In this document: piece after piece, positions 44,664 to 53,198 of the stretch | Layout of the letters: each line of letters starts with the position of its first letter | Position numbering within the stretch: the first letter of the stretch is position 1 | Assembly (NCBI GenBank): GCA_964293155.1 | Contig: CAXYYA010000005.1 | Span: 1-64,000, forward strand | Direction of reading: 5' to 3' | DNA from: JAQVEB01 sp028698105 | GTDB taxonomy: Bacteria; Bacteroidota; Bacteroidia; Bacteroidales; Dysgonomonadaceae | Length of the DNA stretch: 64,000 nt | Program-made: the position numbers and the translations under genes | Notes under the pieces: generated by a model | Database searches by the model: none | The model's input: the letters and a program-made list of their open reading frames with translations, nothing else | What the model was told of the DNA's origin: nothing

Positions 44664-44671
44664 CAAAAGTA
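44664..44671 (-). promoter_or_regulatory. -7 element of lysA
   Basis: The minus strand reads TACTTTTG, 77 bases before the lysA start. The leader has a weak hairpin (CCTTGCCGA with TCGGGTAAGG) but no recognisable lysine riboswitch. Confidence 0.5.
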
Positions 44672-44720
44672 CGATTTTTTTTGCGTTTTCGTATGCAAAC
44701 CGATAGCTTTCTTCGGTTTT

Positions 44721-45626
44721 TTACAGTAATTTCAATGCAAGGCTTATCTTTTCGTGCATGGGAAGCGTAGCTTCTATCCAATGAATGGTAAATCCGCGGC
44801 GTTCCATGCCGCGAAACCACGTCATTTGTCGTTTGGCAAACTGATGAATGGCAATTTGGAGTTGCGAGAACATCTCTTCGTACGATAATTTTCCCAACAC
44901 GTGCAGGGTTACGTATTTATATTCCAGCCCGTAGTAAATAAGGTCGTCGGGCGGCACGCCGTTTGCCAGCAATTGCGCTACTTCAGTTATCATACCCTCT
45001 TTGAGTCGGCTTTTCAGCCGTGCGGTGATTTTACCCCGCCGCTGTTCCCGTTCTATATCAATCCCGATAATGATGCTGTCAATGGGCGGGTAATCCAGCC
45101 TGTCTGCCGGTTGTTTTGATTGAAAATCGGCGATTTCGATAGCGCGTATGGCGCGCTTTTTGGTGTCGGTATCGGTGATGTTGTGTAACGTTTTATACGA
45201 GGAAAGGATTTTTGTGAGTTCTTCGAGCGATTTCTCCGACAGTTTTTCGCGCAACGCAGCGTTCTCGGGAACATCCGGCAGATGATAACCTTTTAAAACC
45301 GACTCAATGTACAGTCCGGTACCGCCGCAAAGGATGGGCGTTTTTCCTTTTCCGACAATAGCCTGATAGGCTTCGTGAAAATCGTGTTGGTAATGGAAAA
45401 GGGTGTATTTATCGCCGGCGTCGCGAATATCAATCAGATGATAGGGGATTTTTTTACCGTCAACGGTATAATCGGACAGGTCTTTACCCGTGCCGATGTC
45501 CATTCCGCGATAGACCTGGCGCGAATCGGCGCTAATGATCTCTCCGTCTGTTTCGTACGCCAACCGCGCGGCAAACTCCGTTTTTCCACTGGCCGTGGGG
45601 CCCAATATTGTTATCAACCTATCCAT
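44721..45626 (-). CDS. miaA: tRNA dimethylallyltransferase
   Basis: Transfers a dimethylallyl group to A37 of tRNAs reading UNN codons, which includes the tRNA-Leu(CAA) at the left edge. The 301-residue protein begins with the P-loop GPTASGKT (9-16), then the SADSRQVYRGMDIGTGK block, GGTGLYIESVL and the C-terminal RQMTWFRGM motif. All are diagnostic for MiaA. It is 67 bases after the TPM-domain gene on the same strand. Confidence 0.96.
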   Translation of the reverse strand: MDRLITILGPTASGKTEFAARLAYETDGEIISADSRQVYRGMDIGTGKDLSDYTVDGKKIPYHLIDIRDAGDKYTLFHYQHDFHEAYQAIVGKGKTPILCGGTGLYIESVLKGYHLPDVPENAALREKLSEKSLEELTKILSSYKTLHNITDTDTKKRAIRAIEIADFQSKQPADRLDYPPIDSIIIGIDIEREQRRGKITARLKSRLKEGMITEVAQLLANGVPPDDLIYYGLEYKYVTLHVLGKLSYEEMFSQLQIAIHQFAKRQMTWFRGMERRGFTIHWIEATLPMHEKISLALKLL

Positions 45627-45693
45627 TCACGTTCTCTCTCGATCTCAACACACGAAGGCAAAGCCATCGTCTCCCTCCACCAGTCACCCAGTC

Positions 45694-46506
45694 TCACCAG
45701 CTTCCTCCTGCGCCACCGCCGCCGAAACTGCCGCCACCGCCACCGCCGAAGCCGCCTCCAAAACCTCCGCCAAAGCCGCCTCCGCCGCTCCAGCCTCCGC
45801 CACGGCTTCCACCGCCGCCGAAAATGGGAGGAAAGAAAACAGGGCCACCGCCACTGCGATGATGTCCTTCACTGTCAATATGTTGATCGCCTCCGCCGCG
45901 GAAAAACATCCGCATAAAGATCAACAAAATAATGATCGCAATAATGATGGTGCTTAACGGAATGCCTTCATCCTGCGGCGCTTCATCGGCCATGAACTCC
46001 CCCGATAAACGGGCGATCATCTTATCCACAGCCGCGTTAACACCGCCGAAGTAATCGTTTTCTGCGAAATAGGGGATCATGTCGTCGCGTACGATGCGTC
46101 CTGCGTAGGCATCGTTGATGCGGGCCTCCAGGCCGTATCCCGTTGCGATAAACGCTTGTCCGCGACTGTTCCCGATTTTCGGTTTTATCAGAATTACGGC
46201 GCCGTTATTTTTGGATACCTGCCCGATACCCCATTTTTCGCCGAGGCGAAAAGCATAATCCGATGCCGGATAGCCGCCAAGGTCGGTTACAGTTACTACG
46301 TAAATCTGGGTGGAGGTTGAATCGTTGTAGGCCAGTAGTTTTTGCTCGAGCGCATTTTTTTCGGCGTCCGAAAAAAGGCCGGCGAAATCGTTCACCAGGC
46401 GGGGTGGGGACATCGGCTCGGGAATGTCCTGAGCCCAGGCTCCGGCGATAGCGCCCAGCAGAAAAAAAAGCAGAAACCGGTATTTAATCTTCCAGGATAA
46501 TGTCAT
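45694..46506 (-). CDS. TPM-domain protein with glycine-rich tail
   Basis: A 270-residue secreted membrane protein: signal peptide (to about AWAQ, residue 26), a TPM (TLP18.3/Psb32/MOLO-1) domain with LVNDFAGLFSDAEKNALE and GNSRGQAFIATGYGLE (about 40-185), a transmembrane helix (about 185-203), and a low-complexity Gly/Ser tail ending GGAGGSW. The layout is like YgcG. Its start overlaps the next TPM gene by 23 bases. With lemA 750 bases away this resembles the common TPM-LemA pairing; the function is unknown. Confidence 0.87.
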   Translation of the reverse strand: MTLSWKIKYRFLLFFLLGAIAGAWAQDIPEPMSPPRLVNDFAGLFSDAEKNALEQKLLAYNDSTSTQIYVVTVTDLGGYPASDYAFRLGEKWGIGQVSKNNGAVILIKPKIGNSRGQAFIATGYGLEARINDAYAGRIVRDDMIPYFAENDYFGGVNAAVDKMIARLSGEFMADEAPQDEGIPLSTIIIAIIILLIFMRMFFRGGGDQHIDSEGHHRSGGGPVFFPPIFGGGGSRGGGWSGGGGFGGGFGGGFGGGGGGSFGGGGAGGSW

Positions 46507-46906
46507 CGCTCAATTCGTTTACGTCGTTTTCCATAATCGGGTAACGCGCTTTTATCAATTCGCCCACTTTGCCTACACCCTGACAAATTCCGTCCACAAT
46601 TTGGGCACGGCTGAAATACGATAACATTTCGTTTAACGTATCGTCCCAAAAATGATCGTTGGCAGCTTCGTGAATGCCTTTATCGCCGATAATCGCTGCT
46701 TTTTTATCCGATGGAGCTACATAGATGAGAACGGCGTTGCGAAGAGCGGTTTTCTCCATGTTGGTTTTTTTGAACGTTTTCAGGGCATGGTCCAACGGAC
46801 TGCCTTTGCACTCACGTGCAACGCACACACGGATTTCGCCGGAGGTCATGCTCTCGGCATTTCGGATGGCTTCCGTTACCTGATTTAGTTCTTGTTCGCT
46901 CAGCAT
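46484..46906 (-). CDS. Small TPM-domain protein
   Basis: A 140-residue protein made almost wholly of one TPM-type domain (SGEIRVCVARECKGSP, AIIGDKGIHEAANDHFWDD), without signal peptide or membrane helix. Its stop lies within the start of the longer TPM gene (23-base overlap), so they are translationally coupled. It carries a 7-base-period repeat just upstream (46931-46983). Confidence 0.83.
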   Translation of the reverse strand: MLSEQELNQVTEAIRNAESMTSGEIRVCVARECKGSPLDHALKTFKKTNMEKTALRNAVLIYVAPSDKKAAIIGDKGIHEAANDHFWDDTLNEMLSYFSRAQIVDGICQGVGKVGELIKARYPIMENDVNELSDDIILED

Positions 46907-46930
46907 TTAATTCAATGTAAAATCAATGTA

Positions 46931-46983
46931 GGATGATGGGTGATGGGTGATGGATGATGGAAGATGGAAGATGGATGACGGAT
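46931..46983. repeat. 7-bp-period microsatellite upstream of the TPM genes
   Basis: Degenerate units GATGGGT, GATGGAA and GATGATG repeat across about 53 bases, starting 25 bases upstream of the small TPM gene. On that gene's strand it is a pyrimidine-rich CATC repeat. Confidence 0.7.
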
Positions 46984-47117
46984 AAGCCAAAGCATTGTTT
47001 TGTCTTGACCGTTTTTCAATTATCTTTCTCATATCATTATTTATTAACATCGTAAGTAACGAGTACAAATTAGTTTATGTTATTAGTTGCTCCCCTCAAA
47101 AACTCTTTTCATATTTT

Positions 47118-47183
47118 CCTCTCTTTTGGAGAGGATGCCCAACGGGCAGGAGAGGCTGGAGAGGGGTTGGGGGTGAGGCAGGG
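47118..47183. repeat. CTCTCC/GGAGAGG dispersed-type repeat
   Basis: A patch with CTCTCTTTTGGAGAG followed by GCCCAACGGGC and GGAGAGGGGTTGGGGGTGAG. This is a widely seen intergenic repeat type in Bacteroidota genomes by my recollection, with two small hairpins. It accounts for a short false reading frame in the 352-base gap 46907-47258. Confidence 0.55.
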
Positions 47184-47258
47184 CTCATATTCGTTCAACT
47201 TATTCCAATCAATAAGAACAACTAAATTCTGTCCGATACTTACATCGTACATCGCACA

Positions 47259-47840
47259 TTAAAACTCTACCTTCGGGGCGGTTTGTGCTTCCGGTGCAGC
47301 CTCGAAATACCCTTTCGGTTTAAATTTAAACAACCCGGCGTAGATCACCTGAGGAAATTTGCGGATGTAAGCATTGTAATCTTTAGCAATGTCGTTGAAC
47401 TTGTTTCGCTCCACCGATATGCGGTTCTCCGTGCCTGCCAGTTCATCCTGCAAAGCTAAAAAGTTTTGATTCGCTTTTAGTTCGGGATAATTTTCCTGAA
47501 TCAGCAATAATCGTCCCAAAGCCTGACTAAGCTGTCCCTGAGCCTGTTGATATTGTTGGATGTTCTCTTCCGTGAGGTCTTCGGGGTTCACGGTCATTTG
47601 CGTGGCCTTAGCGCGCGCTTCGGTAACTTGCGTGAATGTTTCCTGCTCGTGTTGAGCATATCCTTTTACTGTGGCAACAAGGTTCGGTATCAGGTCGGCA
47701 CGGCGTTGGTAAGCGTTTTGCACGTTGCCCCATTGCGATGTTACCGCTTCCTGTTTTTCTACCATGGTGTTGTAACCGCAACTCGACAGCGTGAATACGC
47801 CCACAACGGCTACCAGAAGAATGTACTTGAAATTTTTCAT
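47259..47840 (-). CDS. LemA family lipoprotein
   Basis: A 193-residue protein with a lipoprotein signal (lipobox LSSC, Cys about residue 21) and a long helical LemA domain (GNVQNAYQRRADLIPNLVAT, then VTEARAKATQM). LemA proteins sit in the membrane with most of the chain outside the cytoplasm; their function is not settled. I use the ATG at 47840 because the longer frame would begin upstream of the -7 box at 47876. Confidence 0.9.
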   Translation of the reverse strand: MKNFKYILLVAVVGVFTLSSCGYNTMVEKQEAVTSQWGNVQNAYQRRADLIPNLVATVKGYAQHEQETFTQVTEARAKATQMTVNPEDLTEENIQQYQQAQGQLSQALGRLLLIQENYPELKANQNFLALQDELAGTENRISVERNKFNDIAKDYNAYIRKFPQVIYAGLFKFKPKGYFEAAPEAQTAPKVEF

Positions 47841-47875
47841 TGTTTTGTTTTTGATATTTGGTTGATTTTTTTGTG

Positions 47876-47883
47876 CAAATATA
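47876..47883 (-). promoter_or_regulatory. -7 element of lemA
   Basis: The minus strand reads TATATTTG, 36 bases before the lemA start codon. This fixes the start at 47840 rather than the longer frame. Confidence 0.5.
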
Positions 47884-48055
47884 TGAATTTTTGATTTAAC
47901 ACGATTATCTAACAACAAAGGGTATGGAAAGGTTTAGGTGTTTCTCCCTTCTTTTTTGCGTAAAATCGCATTTATTCTTCGAGGGTATCTTGTACCGGTT
48001 GAATGCGGCATAAACCATTTACTCGCCGCAACCGTTCTATTAAAGAAAGTTTTCT

Positions 48056-48063
48056 TACCTTTG
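48056..48063 (+). promoter_or_regulatory. -7 element of the DUF3078 gene
   Basis: TACCTTTG matches TAnnTTTG, 42 bases before ATG 48105. It lies inside the extended reading frame that starts at 48003, arguing against that longer start. Confidence 0.55.
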
Positions 48064-48104
48064 TATATTCAAAAAACAAGCTGAAAGACAAAAAACAATT
48101 CGAT

Positions 48105-49628
48105 ATGAGATATTTGATAACATTTTTTATCGGTTGCGTATATTCGTTTGCGTTGAACGCCGGCATGCAGTATGATCCTGCTAAAAAGGCAAATACGTCC
48201 GGCGCGAAGGATAGTTTGAATATATTTAACAACATCACCGATATAGAAAGCCAGTTAAAAAAAACAACGGCAGAGTTCGAGCGAAACGGGCTTTCTACCA
48301 TTTCACCGGTTTTGCCCGACACCATTGTGCCGCAACCACGGGTTAATCCGGTGCGACGCACCAATTACCTCGATTCATTGTATGCCCGCAGGGCAAACGG
48401 TACGTTAATATTGCCCGATAATCGTTCCACGGAAAATTTATCGCGGCTTTCGCTCAGGGATACCATTATTATCAACCCTTTGTATCTTCCCGTCGTTTTC
48501 ACCGGGAAAATACTCCCCGAAGATTTATCGTTTTATCCTCCGCAAACCGGTTATAAATACAAGGGATTGCTGATAGCGCCCGAAAACACGTTTGCTCCCG
48601 TACTCAGAAATATGCGATTTATTGATGATGTGCGGCGGTATTATTATGTGCATCATCCGGAGCGGATAAAAATGTCGGTCTTTAATTTCGACGGGCTGCC
48701 GCAGGTGGACACCCAAAAAGATGTTGTGGAAACGTATGATCCGTTTAAAAAGCCGATTCATGTGGAGCAAACGGTTTCGTTGCAGGCTCCCAGCGTGGAA
48801 ACGGTACAAATTGAACGGAAATATTGGGTTTATTCCGGTGAACACAAGTTGCAGTTTGCCCAGAATTATTTTTCCGATAACTGGTACAAATCGGGTACCA
48901 GTAACCTGAATGTGAACAGTTACCAGGTGCTCAGGGCAAATTATAAGAAGGAAAAGGTGAAATTCGATAATACCTTCGAATGGCGTCTTTCTCTCTTCAC
49001 TGCTCCCGATGATACGGTACGCCAATACAGAATAGGCGACGACCTGATCCGCTACTACGGCAGCCTGGGGGTGGATGCTTTCCTGAAAAAATGGTCGTAT
49101 TCTACGAATATGGAGGTTAAGTCGCAGATTTTTAACGGTTATCCTCCCAACAGCACAACGCTCAGATCGGCTTTCCTGTCGCCGTTGTATGTCAACGCCG
49201 GTATCGGTATGCGCTACGAATTAGACAAGAAATCGGAGAAAGTGAGGCACCGGAGGGTGCGATGGACGTTGGATCTTGCCCCAATATCCATGAACTACCG
49301 ATATGTGGGAAACAGTCAGGTTGACGTGAAACGTTACGGTATTGACGAAGGGCGCAAATCGAAATTGGAAATAGGTTCAACCATCACATCCATCCTCAAA
49401 TACGATGTTACCAGATACATCACTTGGGACTCCCGCTTCAAGTACTTTACCAGTTACAAAAACGTGATGGCCGAGTTTGAGAATTCGCTCGATATGTCGT
49501 TGAGCCAATATTTTTCCACACGCCTGTACGTACACATGCGTTACGATGACGGCGTGCCCATGGATCCGGAGTTCAAACATTTCCAGATCAACGAAATGAT
49601 CAGTTTCGGGTTGAATTATAAGTGGTAA
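48105..49628 (+). CDS. DUF3078 family protein, probable outer-membrane
   Basis: A 507-residue exported protein with a hydrophobic N-terminus (MRYLITFFIGCVYSFALNAG). The C-terminal half (about residue 240 on) has YWVYSGEHKLQFAQNYFSDN and NWYKSGTSNLNVNSYQ and amphipathic strands ending in LNYKW, typical of DUF3078 proteins that look like outer-membrane barrels. The only plus-strand gene in this section; it converges with fmt 19 bases away. The function is unknown. Confidence 0.8.
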   Translation: MRYLITFFIGCVYSFALNAGMQYDPAKKANTSGAKDSLNIFNNITDIESQLKKTTAEFERNGLSTISPVLPDTIVPQPRVNPVRRTNYLDSLYARRANGTLILPDNRSTENLSRLSLRDTIIINPLYLPVVFTGKILPEDLSFYPPQTGYKYKGLLIAPENTFAPVLRNMRFIDDVRRYYYVHHPERIKMSVFNFDGLPQVDTQKDVVETYDPFKKPIHVEQTVSLQAPSVETVQIERKYWVYSGEHKLQFAQNYFSDNWYKSGTSNLNVNSYQVLRANYKKEKVKFDNTFEWRLSLFTAPDDTVRQYRIGDDLIRYYGSLGVDAFLKKWSYSTNMEVKSQIFNGYPPNSTTLRSAFLSPLYVNAGIGMRYELDKKSEKVRHRRVRWTLDLAPISMNYRYVGNSQVDVKRYGIDEGRKSKLEIGSTITSILKYDVTRYITWDSRFKYFTSYKNVMAEFENSLDMSLSQYFSTRLYVHMRYDDGVPMDPEFKHFQINEMISFGLNYKW

Positions 49629-49647
49629 TGCCTTAACGGCGATACTT

Positions 49648-50619
49648 TTACTCGACGCGTGAGCCTGCCGTAATTGCAAATCCGTTAAGGAAGTCCTTCA
49701 CGTTCATCCGTTTTTTTCCGGCGGCCTGAATATCCGATAAACGGATGTAGCCGTCGGCTACGGCAACGTCAAGATATGTTTTATTGTCGGTGGTTACGCT
49801 GCCGGGGTTTAATCCGTGCGAAGCTTTTTTCGCAGTAGCCGCAAAGATTTTCAGGTTAATCGGCTCCTCACCGGGCAGCATGAGTTCCGTCCACGCGGCA
49901 GGGTAGGGCGACAGGCCGCGAATAAAATCGTAAACCTTTTCTGCCGGCTGATCCCAGTTTATTTTGCACGTTTCCTTAAAGATTTTGGGCGCCGGCCTGA
50001 GTCCGGTTTCGGGTGCCGCAAAATCGCTTTGAGGCGTAGCCTCGATGTTACCGTTGATAACCGCATCCACGGTTTTTATGACCAACCCGGCGCCGGTTCG
50101 CATTAATTTATCGTGAACGGTTTCCGCGTTGTCTTCTTCTTCGATGCGTATTTTTTCCTGAAAAATAATTTTTCCGGTGTCTATTTCGTGCGTAAGGAAA
50201 AACGTGGTCACGCCCGTTTCTTTTTCTCCGTTGATGATGGCCCAGTTTATCGGGGCCGCGCCCCGGTATTGCGGCAGCAAAGATGCGTGCAGGTTAAACG
50301 TGCCGTAGGCGGGCATGGCCCAAACCGCTTCGGGCAGCATGCGGAAGGCCACGACGATCTGCAAGTCGGCATGGAGGTTTCGGAGTTCATCCAAAAAAGT
50401 TTCGTTTTTGAGTTTTTCGGGTTGGAGCAGGAGCAACTCGTTGTCTAACGCATATTTTTTTACGGCCGATTGTTGCATTTTATAGCCCCTTCCGGCCGGT
50501 TTATCGGGCATGGTGATCACGCCAACGACGTTGTATCCGCCTTCCACCAACGCTTTCAGCGATTCGACGGCAAACTCCGGCGTGCCCATAAATACGATGC
50601 GTAAATCTTCTTTCTTCAT
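49648..50619 (-). CDS. fmt: Methionyl-tRNA formyltransferase
   Basis: Formylates initiator Met-tRNA with 10-formyl-THF. The 323-residue protein has the N-terminal IVFMGTPEFAVESLKAL, the active-site block LLPQYRGAAPINWAI with Asn/His/Asp region (FNLHASLLP, HEIDTGKI), and the C-terminal OB-like domain. I use ATG 50619; the longer frame to 50685 adds a non-family leader. It is 75 bases after the ClC gene. Confidence 0.95.
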   Translation of the reverse strand: MKKEDLRIVFMGTPEFAVESLKALVEGGYNVVGVITMPDKPAGRGYKMQQSAVKKYALDNELLLLQPEKLKNETFLDELRNLHADLQIVVAFRMLPEAVWAMPAYGTFNLHASLLPQYRGAAPINWAIINGEKETGVTTFFLTHEIDTGKIIFQEKIRIEEEDNAETVHDKLMRTGAGLVIKTVDAVINGNIEATPQSDFAAPETGLRPAPKIFKETCKINWDQPAEKVYDFIRGLSPYPAAWTELMLPGEEPINLKIFAATAKKASHGLNPGSVTTDNKTYLDVAVADGYIRLSDIQAAGKKRMNVKDFLNGFAITAGSRVE

Positions 50620-50694
50620 TTTCTTTCGATGTCTTTTTGTTAACGGATAGAACTGTAACCGTACCTCACAACCCGTACTCCGCAACCCGAAATT

Positions 50695-52485
50695 CTAATC
50701 GTCCAATTCCGAATAATTCTCCACCAGCACTTCACGATAGGCGTTAAATACCGTAGATTGCGAGATGATCCCCATGTAAACCCTGTTATCGTCAACTACG
50801 GGAAGGTTCCACGCTTTGGTGTCTTCGAAAATATGCATCACTTTTTCCATCGGCATGTTGATGTTGATCCGTGCCGGCGGGCCCACCATGAACTTTTCTA
50901 CCTTGAAGCGTTCGTATAATTCGGGGCGAAAAATAATGTTCCGGATATCGTTCAGCAAGACCAAGCCCTGCAAAATTCCTTTGTCGTTTACCACAGGAAA
51001 GATATTTCGGTTGGAGTTCGAGATCACTTTCACCATATCGCCGAGGCTCATTTCGGGTTTCACCACCGGGATATCGGTTTCCAGAATATCTTCCACTTTC
51101 AGGAACGTAAGCACGGCTTTGTCTTTGTGATGCGTGATGAGTTCGCCTTTCTGCGCCAGTCGCATGGAGTAAATGTTGTGCTTCTCGAAAATCATGATGG
51201 TCGCGTACGATATGGTAGAAACGATCATCAACGGCAAAAAAAGCTCGTATCCGCCCGTGAGCTCCGCGATAAGGAATGTTCCCGTGAGGGGTGCGTGCAT
51301 CACGCCGGCCATTACGCCGGCCATGCCCATGAGCGCGAAGTTTTCCTGCGGAAGATAGGTGGTGTAGCCCATTTCGTTCAGCGAATAGGAAAAAACGAAT
51401 CCTACGATACAGCCGAGGAAAAGCGTGGGAGCAAAAACGCCTCCGGCGCCGCCTCCGCCGTTGGTGGCGCTTGTGGCAAAAATCTTGAAAGACACGATCA
51501 ACGAAAGGAAGATCACAATTCCCCAACGGGAGTGCAAGTTGTAAAAGAAACTGCCGTTCAACATTTCTTTATAGGCATCGCCCCCTGCCAGCAAGGTTTC
51601 GATGGAATTATATCCTTCGCCGTAGAGTGGCGGAAAAACAAAGATCAGTAAGCTCAGCGTGATGCTCCCAAGCGCGTATCGTTGCCACAGTTTCATTTTC
51701 CGGTATTTGCTTTCGTTCCACATCATCACGCGCGAAACGTACAGGGAGATAAACCCGCAAATGATCCCCAGCAGAATGACAAACGGAATGCGGTTCAGCG
51801 TGAACTGCTCCACTTGCGAAAAGGCAAACATGGCATCTGATCCCGTAAGGAAATATGAAACCGTAGTGGCCGTCACGGAGGTGATGAGCAGCGGAAGGAT
51901 TGACGACAGCGTAAGATCGAGCAACAACACCTCGATCACAAAAAGAATGCCCGCAATGGGCGCCTTAAAGATGCCCGCGATGGCGCCCGCTGCGCCACAA
52001 CCCACGAGCAGCATGAGATTTCGCTGGTCGAGTTTGAAAAATCGTCCCAGGTTCGACCCGATGGCGGAGCCTGTAAGCACGATGGGCGACTCGGCCCCAA
52101 CCGATCCGCCAAACCCGATGGTAAGAGAACTCGCCACCACAGAGGTGTACATGTTATGCGGTTTTATCCGGCTTTTGCGTTGCGAAATGGCGTACAGAAT
52201 TTTTGTCACCCCGTGGCTGATATCGTCTTTCACGATAAATTTCACGTACAACAATGTGAGCAAGAGACCTACGGCCGGATACAACAGGTAAAGGTAGTTG
52301 GCATTGGTTTGGCTGAAACTTTCCGTGAGAACCGTGTGCAGGAAATGGATGGATGTTTTGATGACGTACGACGCCAGCGCGGCGCCAATACCCACCAACA
52401 GGCACACGAACAACACAAAATGCCGCTCTTTGATGTGCGTGCTGCGCCATAACAGAAATTTATCGTACCAATTTTTAACGAACAT
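50695..52485 (-). CDS. ClC-family chloride channel/transporter with CBS pair
   Basis: A 596-residue protein with about 16 intramembrane helices (residues about 20-440), followed by two CBS domains (about 460-590). The gating-glutamate motif is GSVGAESPIV. Two residues central to Cl-/H+ exchangers appear changed: the GSGIP ion-site loop reads SHGVT, and the inner proton glutamate (E203 in E. coli ClC) aligns with Val in LFVIEVLLLD. It may therefore be a channel or handle another anion. It is 9 bases after the Sua5-like gene. Confidence 0.88.
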   Translation of the reverse strand: MFVKNWYDKFLLWRSTHIKERHFVLFVCLLVGIGAALASYVIKTSIHFLHTVLTESFSQTNANYLYLLYPAVGLLLTLLYVKFIVKDDISHGVTKILYAISQRKSRIKPHNMYTSVVASSLTIGFGGSVGAESPIVLTGSAIGSNLGRFFKLDQRNLMLLVGCGAAGAIAGIFKAPIAGILFVIEVLLLDLTLSSILPLLITSVTATTVSYFLTGSDAMFAFSQVEQFTLNRIPFVILLGIICGFISLYVSRVMMWNESKYRKMKLWQRYALGSITLSLLIFVFPPLYGEGYNSIETLLAGGDAYKEMLNGSFFYNLHSRWGIVIFLSLIVSFKIFATSATNGGGGAGGVFAPTLFLGCIVGFVFSYSLNEMGYTTYLPQENFALMGMAGVMAGVMHAPLTGTFLIAELTGGYELFLPLMIVSTISYATIMIFEKHNIYSMRLAQKGELITHHKDKAVLTFLKVEDILETDIPVVKPEMSLGDMVKVISNSNRNIFPVVNDKGILQGLVLLNDIRNIIFRPELYERFKVEKFMVGPPARININMPMEKVMHIFEDTKAWNLPVVDDNRVYMGIISQSTVFNAYREVLVENYSELDD

Positions 52486-52494
52486 GTGTCCTGT

Positions 52495-53058
52495 TTATTT
52501 GCGGATGATTTGAATGGTTCCGTTCCTCGCCAGTTTTACGATCCCCGAAGGAGTCGCCTTTTTTTGCTCTTTCTGATGATACGCGACCACGTAATCCACT
52601 GCTTTTTTGATTTCCGCAGTTATTTCTTTGAACGTAGCCGGCGACGGCTCGCCGCTCACGTTTGCCGATGTGGAAACGATGGGTTTGCGAAACTGCCGGC
52701 ACAGTTCCATCGAAAAAGCTTCGCTTGTGATGCGGATGCCGATACTCCCGTCCTCGGCAACGAGGTTGGAAGCCAGGTTTTTAGCGCCCTCGTAGATGAT
52801 GGTGAGCGGTTTCTCCGAAAGGTCAATTAAATCCCACGCGATATCGGGAACGTCTTGCACGTAGGCCTGCAGCTTTGCAGGATTATCAAGCAAAACCAGC
52901 ATGGATTTGCTGTCGCTGCGTTGTTTTATCGCGTAAACGCGCTGCACGGCCGTTTCGTTGGTCGCGTCGCACCCAATTCCCCATATCGTATCGGTGGGAT
53001 AAAGAATAATTCCGCCGTTTCTGAGTACTTCACATGCTTTCTTTATATCTTCTTGCAT
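52495..53058 (-). CDS. Threonylcarbamoyl-AMP synthase (Sua5/YciO/YrdC)
   Basis: Forms threonylcarbamoyl-AMP for the t6A37 modification of ANN-decoding tRNAs. The 187-residue single-domain protein shows LRNGGIILYPTDTIWGIGCD, KQRSDSKSMLVLL and the C-terminal IVSTSANVSGEPSP and SGIVKL blocks of the YrdC fold. A long 7/8-base microsatellite (53074-53144) ends 15 bases before the start codon. Confidence 0.93.
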   Translation of the reverse strand: MQEDIKKACEVLRNGGIILYPTDTIWGIGCDATNETAVQRVYAIKQRSDSKSMLVLLDNPAKLQAYVQDVPDIAWDLIDLSEKPLTIIYEGAKNLASNLVAEDGSIGIRITSEAFSMELCRQFRKPIVSTSANVSGEPSPATFKEITAEIKKAVDYVVAYHQKEQKKATPSGIVKLARNGTIQIIRK

Positions 53059-53073
53059 TTTCTTTTAATGATC

Positions 53074-53144
53074 AGACAAATAGACAAATAGACAAATAGA
53101 CAATAGACAATAGACAATAGACAATAGACAAATAGACAATAGAC
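53074..53144. repeat. 7/8-bp tandem repeat before the Sua5-like gene
   Basis: Units AGACAAAT (8) and AGACAAT (7) alternate as 8,8,8,7,7,7,7,8,7 plus AGAC across 71 bases. On the downstream gene's strand it reads ATTTGTCT/ATTGTCT and ends 15 bases before the start codon. A GC-rich hairpin (CCCGC/GCGGG) lies next to it at about 53165-53198. Confidence 0.9.
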
Positions 53145-53198
53145 TCTAAACGTCAAACCTCAAATTGGAGCGTAGCGGAAATCCCGCTCCGCGGGACG

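Noticed and set aside
44587..44820. N-terminal extension of lysA
   Set aside because: It would overlap miaA and precede the promoter at 44664; family members begin near the ATG at 44586.
45608..45862. Proline-rich plus-strand frame opposite the TPM gene tail
   Set aside because: It is the antisense of the Gly-rich tail (GGN codons read as CCN), not an independent gene.
46995..47225. 76-codon plus-strand frame in the TPM-lemA gap
   Set aside because: Its second half is the CTCTCC/GGAGAGG repeat; no domain or conserved start region.
48003..48104. N-terminal extension of the DUF3078 gene
   Set aside because: The -7 box at 48056-48063 lies inside it, and the signal-like N-terminus starts at 48105.
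50792..51526. 244-codon minus-strand frame inside the ClC gene
   Set aside because: Out-of-frame shadow of the ClC coding sequence; Arg/His-rich and without recognisable domains.
53074..53144. Possible CRISPR array
   Set aside because: The units are 7-8 bases with no spacers; it is a microsatellite. No cas genes are present.
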